This document shows, piece after piece, positions 6,273 to 10,165 of a stretch of 10,165 nt of DNA. Each line of letters begins with the position of its first letter. The first letter of the stretch is position 1. Both the position numbers and the translations under genes were made by a program. Origin of the DNA: JANPPS01 sp964242575. Lineage in GTDB: Bacteria; Pseudomonadota; Alphaproteobacteria; Acetobacterales; Acetobacteraceae. The stretch covers positions 1 to 10,165 of the forward strand of contig CAXTCN010000159.1 in assembly GCA_964242575.1 (NCBI GenBank). The letters are read 5' to 3'. The notes below the pieces were generated by a model, which worked only from the letters and a program-made list of their open reading frames with translations, was not told the DNA's origin and searched no databases.

Positions 6273-7463
6273 CCGGCTCACGGCGTCGAACAGGGCGTGG
6301 ACCTTGCTGCCCATCCGCGCGCGCAGCCGGTTCCATCCCTGCCAAAATGCGGGCGAGGTGGAGGGCAGGCGGTGCAGCACGCAGGCGTCCCGCACGAGGG
6401 ACTCCGGGACGGCGTGAGCGTGCGCGATCGCGGCCAGCTTGTCGTCAAGCGCGCCGGCGAAGGCGAGCAGGTCATCGCGCTGGTTCTGCAGCGCGACGCG
6501 CACCGGGCGGAGGTGTCGTGGGTCCTCGGGCTCGCGGGTGGCAAGCTCCTCGACGATGAAGTCGAACAGCTCTCGCCGCGTTGCCAGGGCCGGGCCGGCT
6601 AGGGTGAAGGCGTCGTGACGCAGCCAGTGCACGAGCGTTCGGATGTCGCGGGCCAGCCCGTTCGCCTGGCCCTCGCTCTGCCGGGCCAGCGCCAGTTGGG
6701 CGGCAAGCTCGTGGTCTGGAGCACCCTGGCTGGTGCGGCCCATCCTGGTCTGCAGCGCCTTGCGTCGCGACACAGCGCCCTTGCCAAGGCGCAATAGCGT
6801 GTTGGCCAGGCCCTCGCACGGGCGCTGGATGTGGAACACGTTGCCGTGGCACGGCGTGTCGCCCCAGGCGGCCCTTTGCCCGGCGCGCAAGCCTTGCCCC
6901 GCGTCGGCGATCGTATGGTCAGGATCGAGCCCCTACTGGGCGACGTCGAGCAGGTGCACGCCCCAGGTGTCGGTGCCACGGCGCCGCTCTGCCGCCAGCA
7001 GGCAGCAGTGCGTCGACGTGGCGTCGACGCCGGCCAGCACGGGCGTGGCGCCCTGGAAGATCTCATCGTGCAAGCCCACCCGAATGCTCGATAGGTCCTG
7101 GTCGTGGTTGATCGCGCTCGCCTCTCGCGTGGCTGCCTGGAGCACGTCGTGGACGCAGCCCACGCTGATCGACGCGCCCAGCAGGTCGCGCAGAACCTCC
7201 ACGACGCCGCGATGCGAGCTGCGGCAGATCAGCGTCAGCCCAACGATCACCTGGCGCGGCCAGGCCTTGATGACCGCCACCTCGAACAGCACCTCGCCGT
7301 CTGAAACCGCAGGCGAGAAAGCATCATCCAACGCCGCGACAGCTTTGTGCGCCTGCTGGTGGATGAACTTGCGGCCCGCCCCGTGCCGCACCGCCAAATC
7401 GCTGACCGTCTCCGATCGCGCCAGCGCCTGAATGGCCAGGTCCTTGCGGCCACTCCCGGGCAG
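6273..7463 (-). pseudogene. Transposase of an unassigned IS family, truncated at both ends, with an in-frame amber codon
   Basis: The frame carries SGRKDLAIQALARSETVSDL, GRKFIHQQAHKAVAALDDAF, EVLFEVAVIKAWPRQVIVGL, ICRSSHRGVVEVLRDLLGAS and GVDATSTHCCLLAAERRR. It then reads TWGVHLLDVAQ, a TAG at 6933-6935, GLDPDHTIADAGQGLRAGQR, CHGNVFHIQRPCEGLANTLL and a long helical part ending KVHALFDAVSR. The Asp in AGVDA and the Asp in IADAG are likely two members of a DDE triad. The C-terminal part that would carry the Glu is missing, because similarity ends at 6273. No start codon is found upstream: a TGA lies at 7485-7487 and only non-standard starts follow, so the N-terminus is lost too. TAG replaces a probable CAG (Gln). 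I recognise it as a transposase of a widespread proteobacterial group but cannot name the family with confidence. Confidence 0.65.
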
Positions 7464-7581
7464 CCCCGCCGCTGCGCCAACACGTCAATCCATCTCGCAC
7501 CACACCTGAAAAACTCAGGCTGCCGTCACCCGACCCGGCAACCCCAAATCGGCTCCAGCTGTGACCCAGCTTTGAACCAGG

Positions 7582-8381
7582 CCGCCTGCACCGGTTCAGC
7601 CACGCCGTGGTCCGTTCCACAATCCAGCGCTTGGGCAGCACCACGAACTTGCCCGCGTTGCATCGCCCGACGATCTCGACGTTCACCGCCCGGCAAGCCT
7701 GCTTCATGCCCTTCTGGAACTTCGGCCCTTGGTAGCCCGCATCGGCGTAAAGCTTGAGCAGGAACGGACACAGCCCGAACAAGCTTGCCATCAGCAGCAC
7801 GCCGCCGTCCCGGCTTTCGCGAAGCGGAGCCGCTTCGCTGTCGCCCGAGGGGTCCTGGATGCCGGCGGCGTGGGCGACCGCCGCCGTTAGCAAGCCCCGG
7901 GTGTCTACGAGGACGTGGCGCTTCTTGCCTTTGATCCTTTTGCCCGCGTCAAAGCCGGACCAGTCAATCGAGCGCCCCCTCTTTCGGTGCGCTTGACGCT
8001 TTGGCTGTCAATGTCCGGCGAACCCCTTGGTTCGACGATGGCCACTGTTGGGCTGGCATCGCGCCCGGCCTGTTCGCGGCACAGGGCGTAAAGCGCGTGG
8101 TGCAGGCGGTCGAGCGTGCCGTCGTGCTGCCAACGGCAGAAGTAATGGTTGACCGTGCTGCGCGGTGGCAGGTCCTTCGGGATCGCACGCCACTGGCAGC
8201 CCGTGCCCAGCACATACATCAGCCCGTTCACCACCTCGCGCACGTCCACCGTCTGCTTGTTGCCGCCCCGTTTGGCGCGCGGGATCGAGGGCTTGACCAA
8301 CGCCCATCCCTGGTCGGTCAGGTCGCTCGGGTAGCGCAGCTTGCTTCGGTCGTAGCGGGCGCGGTTGGCAACCGTCCACAT
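7582..8381 (-). pseudogene. IS5-family transposase, frameshifted and C-terminally truncated
   Basis: ATG 8381 starts MWTVANRARYDRSKLRYPSD, then LTDQGWALVKPSIPRAKRGG, VNGLMYVLGTGCQWRAIPKD and HDGTLDRLHHALYALCREQA: the N-terminal domain of IS5-type transposases. The first catalytic Asp is in DSQSVK. It is preceded by eight extra codons (8010-8033) that split the usual VAIVDSQSVK. At about 7970 the frame changes: GGAR is followed, one frame over, by IDWSGFDAGKRIKGKKRHVL. After that come YADAGYQGPKFQKGMKQACR (second Asp) and KFVVLPKRWIVERTTAWLNR (catalytic Glu). Similarity stops after NRCRR at 7582, so roughly the last 35 residues are absent. A one-base loss at 7970 is the simplest reading. An AAAAG run at 7937-7941 (minus strand) is a weaker candidate for programmed -1 shifting. 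The interval 7464-7581 holds no recognisable gene, only junk between the two remnants. Confidence 0.85.
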
Positions 8382-8545
8382 CAAGCGGCCTTCACACAAC
8401 TGATCTCGCCCGACATAGAGTCACAACCAACTGCCGCAATTCAACATGATCGTGGACAGACACTATGAGCGAGTGGAGGTGAGGTTCCCCGGGCGCCTCG
8501 CCAGGATTGGCCTTCCGTTCCAAACCCAGGCTCAATTCCATTAGG

Positions 8546-8580
8546 TTGACGGAGACGTACGTGTTTACTACCTATAGGTA
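8546..8580 (+). promoter_or_regulatory. Possible promoter/operator upstream of the pyruvyl transferase gene
   Basis: TTGACG (8546-8551) resembles a -35 box. Behind it lie two perfect palindromes, ACGTACGT (8555-8562) and the 12-mer TACCTATAGGTA (8569-8580), whose TATAGG could serve as a poor -10 with a long spacer of 21 bp. The 12 bp palindrome is 33 bp upstream of the ATG and could be an operator. The promoter call is weak; the palindromes are directly visible. Confidence 0.35.
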
Positions 8581-8613
8581 TCATTTTCCCATTCAGAGGG
8601 ATTGGAATACGGC

Positions 8614-9846
8614 ATGCTTGATAATTCTGCTGCAGCATCAAACACTGGGCTTGAACCCAGTCCTGCATCGTCATCGTCACGCTCCGCCGAGCCACTTCGC
8701 GTAGCAATCCTTTGGAAGTATCCGGATCTCGGTTTGTACTCCCATGCTGAGTTCGATTACTTGTATAATGGAATTGGCCATAATAATGGCAACTTAGCCT
8801 TTGCCTACGCAGTAGGTAGTCACATAACGAACCCAGTAAAGTACTTCGGTTGGAGTACACAGTCGCAAACATTAAAAGAGAATGCCGACATTGTTGTAAT
8901 TCCTTGCGCAAACCAACTCGGACGCCATACTGACTATGGCGCGATGGCTGATAGCTTAGAGAAATCAGGTTTGCCCATAGTAGCCATCGGCCTTGGCGCG
9001 CAAAGCGACAATTACGACCGGGACATCGAGTTAACCGATGGCACGCTTCGGTGGGCAAGAGTCATCGCGAGCTCCAACAGGTCGTCATCCTCAAACATGT
9101 ACACGCGTGGTGCTTACACTTCCAGTCAACTTGACAAAATCGGGTTAACCGGAAGCATAGCTGGCGGCTGTCCCTCTCACTTCATTAATCAGGCGCCTGG
9201 GCTAGGGCAGCGGATTCACGCGAAGTGGTCACAAATAGCGTTGCCGCGCTCTCTATGCGTGGCCGCAGGTCACCAGGCATGGACGAAGACGCGTGAGATT
9301 GAGCACCAACTTATCAGCTTGATGATGGATCCAATTGCGCCAGGGCAATACGTTGTCCAGTCTATGGCAGAGATGGTTAAGATTTCCCGCGGTATCTTCG
9401 ACAACATAGATGCAAACGCATTAACACAAATCCACAATCATACGGTTCCTCACTACAGCCTGGAGGAGTTTAAGGTTTGGTGTCGCAACTATGTGCGATC
9501 GTTCTATAATGTGCCAGCCTGGATGGATTCTCTTCGTCGTTACGATCTGACTGTTGGCGCCAGGTACCATGGCGTCGCACTGGCGCTCCAGGCTGAACAA
9601 ATGGGCATCACTGTTACCGTTGACTCCCGCACTCGGGAGTTGTGCGAGAATACGGGCGTTCCTCACGTCGATGCGACGCAGCTCACAGCCCCGATAACCC
9701 GAGTGAGCTTAAAAAAGCTTATCCAGTTTGATCCTGGGGCTTACGACCTGCATCGCAGCGCTGGCGCATCCAAGTACATGGATTTTTTGTCAGCGAATGG
9801 CCTACGGCCAGCGGCTTTCCTGCATCGGATCGCAGCGGGCAAGTAA
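8614..9846 (+). CDS. Polysaccharide pyruvyl transferase family protein
   Basis: This 410-residue protein matches the polysaccharide pyruvyl transferase fold (GT-B-like). Family members typically move pyruvate from phosphoenolpyruvate onto sugars of exopolysaccharide or cell-wall polymers. It begins with a Ser-rich, probably disordered ~25 residues. Then come a Rossmann strand (PLRVAILWKY), NNGNLAFAYAVG, the strand ADIVVIPCANQL, IVAIGLGAQS and, in the C-terminal half, YDLTVGARYHGVALALQAEQ (GARYHG at 315-320). That last motif corresponds to the family's conserved G-x-R-x-H-G. It ends TAA at 9846. ATG 8614 was chosen: AGAGGG ends 13 bases before it, somewhat far, while TTG 8602 is too close to it. 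Unlike the rest of the window it uses many AT-ending codons (TTA, ATA, AAT), which suggests horizontal transfer. No signal peptide or membrane span, so likely cytoplasmic. No partner polysaccharide gene is visible here. Confidence 0.75.
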   Translation: MLDNSAAASNTGLEPSPASSSSRSAEPLRVAILWKYPDLGLYSHAEFDYLYNGIGHNNGNLAFAYAVGSHITNPVKYFGWSTQSQTLKENADIVVIPCANQLGRHTDYGAMADSLEKSGLPIVAIGLGAQSDNYDRDIELTDGTLRWARVIASSNRSSSSNMYTRGAYTSSQLDKIGLTGSIAGGCPSHFINQAPGLGQRIHAKWSQIALPRSLCVAAGHQAWTKTREIEHQLISLMMDPIAPGQYVVQSMAEMVKISRGIFDNIDANALTQIHNHTVPHYSLEEFKVWCRNYVRSFYNVPAWMDSLRRYDLTVGARYHGVALALQAEQMGITVTVDSRTRELCENTGVPHVDATQLTAPITRVSLKKLIQFDPGAYDLHRSAGASKYMDFLSANGLRPAAFLHRIAAGK

Positions 9847-10165
9847 TGCGACCAAACCGTTCCGGATTTCAGGCCTGATTGCACCCATGACCGAGCACTG
9901 CGAGCCACCGCTTGGGACACCGCCAGCCTTGGCTTGGCGGACCGGTTTACCTGGCGCTGGAGAACCAAGTGCCCTGCCTTGCTGCGACCGGCCCGGCTTC
10001 ATCGTTCAGACCCCGCTGCAAACGACATGTATGTTCGTGGTCGCAAACCAAGCGGCACGCGAGCTGCAACAATCGCTTCCATGCGAACCGGCCTGCTTTG
10101 GCCGTAAGATGCACCCCTTTCAAGGTCTTTGAACCGGCCTCAGGTGCCGCGTTCTGGTTTAAAGA
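9847..10165. other. Non-coding tail, no recognisable gene
   Basis: 319 bp after the pyruvyl transferase stop. Open frames exist on both strands, but none shows a family motif, a ribosome site or consistent codon bias. Apart from the hairpin at 9920-9940 I see nothing defined. A further gene may begin beyond the window. Confidence 0.4.
9920..9940 (+). terminator. Imperfect hairpin downstream of the pyruvyl transferase gene
   Basis: CCGCCA/TGGCGG outer stem with GCC/GGC inner stem, a TT loop and one bulged T, starting 74 bp after the stop codon. No T-run follows, so an intrinsic terminator is only a possibility. Confidence 0.3.

Noticed and set aside
8441..9058. Minus-strand ORF of 205 codons overlapping the pyruvyl transferase gene
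   Set aside because: No motif, and it overlaps a convincing gene on the other strand.
9728..10132. Plus-strand ORF of 134 codons overlapping the 3' end of the pyruvyl transferase
   Set aside because: The first part is an out-of-frame reading of a real gene and the rest has no similarity or ribosome site.
1..10165. CRISPR array, tRNA or rRNA genes, toxin-antitoxin or phage-defence genes
   Set aside because: No regularly spaced repeats, cloverleaf-like segments, rRNA motifs or recognisable defence domains were seen.

Overview
The window looks like a chromosomal or megaplasmid segment of a GC-rich alphaproteobacterium, perhaps Rhodospirillales or Acetobacteraceae. This is inferred from the strong GC bias in codon third positions and the style of the insertion sequences. 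No rRNA, tRNA or CRISPR array was seen, so the lineage is a guess.

Region 1 (1-2803) is a small enzyme neighbourhood. On the plus strand it has the 3' end of an iron-containing alcohol dehydrogenase, a GST-family protein with a C-terminal extension, and a SnoaL/NTF2-like gene broken by one missing base. A minus-strand antibiotic-biosynthesis-monooxygenase (ABM) gene and a plus-strand cupin gene then diverge from a 110 bp intergenic region. These families often sit together in redox, detoxification or aromatic catabolism loci, but no pathway can be named.

Region 2 (2834-8381) is an insertion-sequence graveyard in which no transposase is intact. It holds: an IS6-family element of about 814 bp (frameshifted, with the second catalytic Asp changed to Gly); an AraC-type regulator fragment with two in-frame amber codons, cut off at the IS6 end; a roughly 2 kb IS701-like element whose inverted repeats also enclose a second decayed ORF of unknown function; a transposase remnant of an unassigned family, truncated at both ends and carrying an in-frame amber codon; and an IS5-family remnant with a frameshift, an 8-codon insertion and a lost C-terminus.

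Region 3 (8382-10165) changes character. A polysaccharide pyruvyl transferase-family gene with clearly lower GC and AT-ending codons lies behind a palindrome-bearing leader, followed by 319 bp without a recognisable gene. It looks like a transferred surface-polysaccharide gene next to the mobile-element cluster.

I found no convincing new defence or mobile system. The points most worth checking are the second ORF inside the IS701-like repeats, the repeated single-base losses (decay or assembly error), and the upstream region of the pyruvyl transferase gene.
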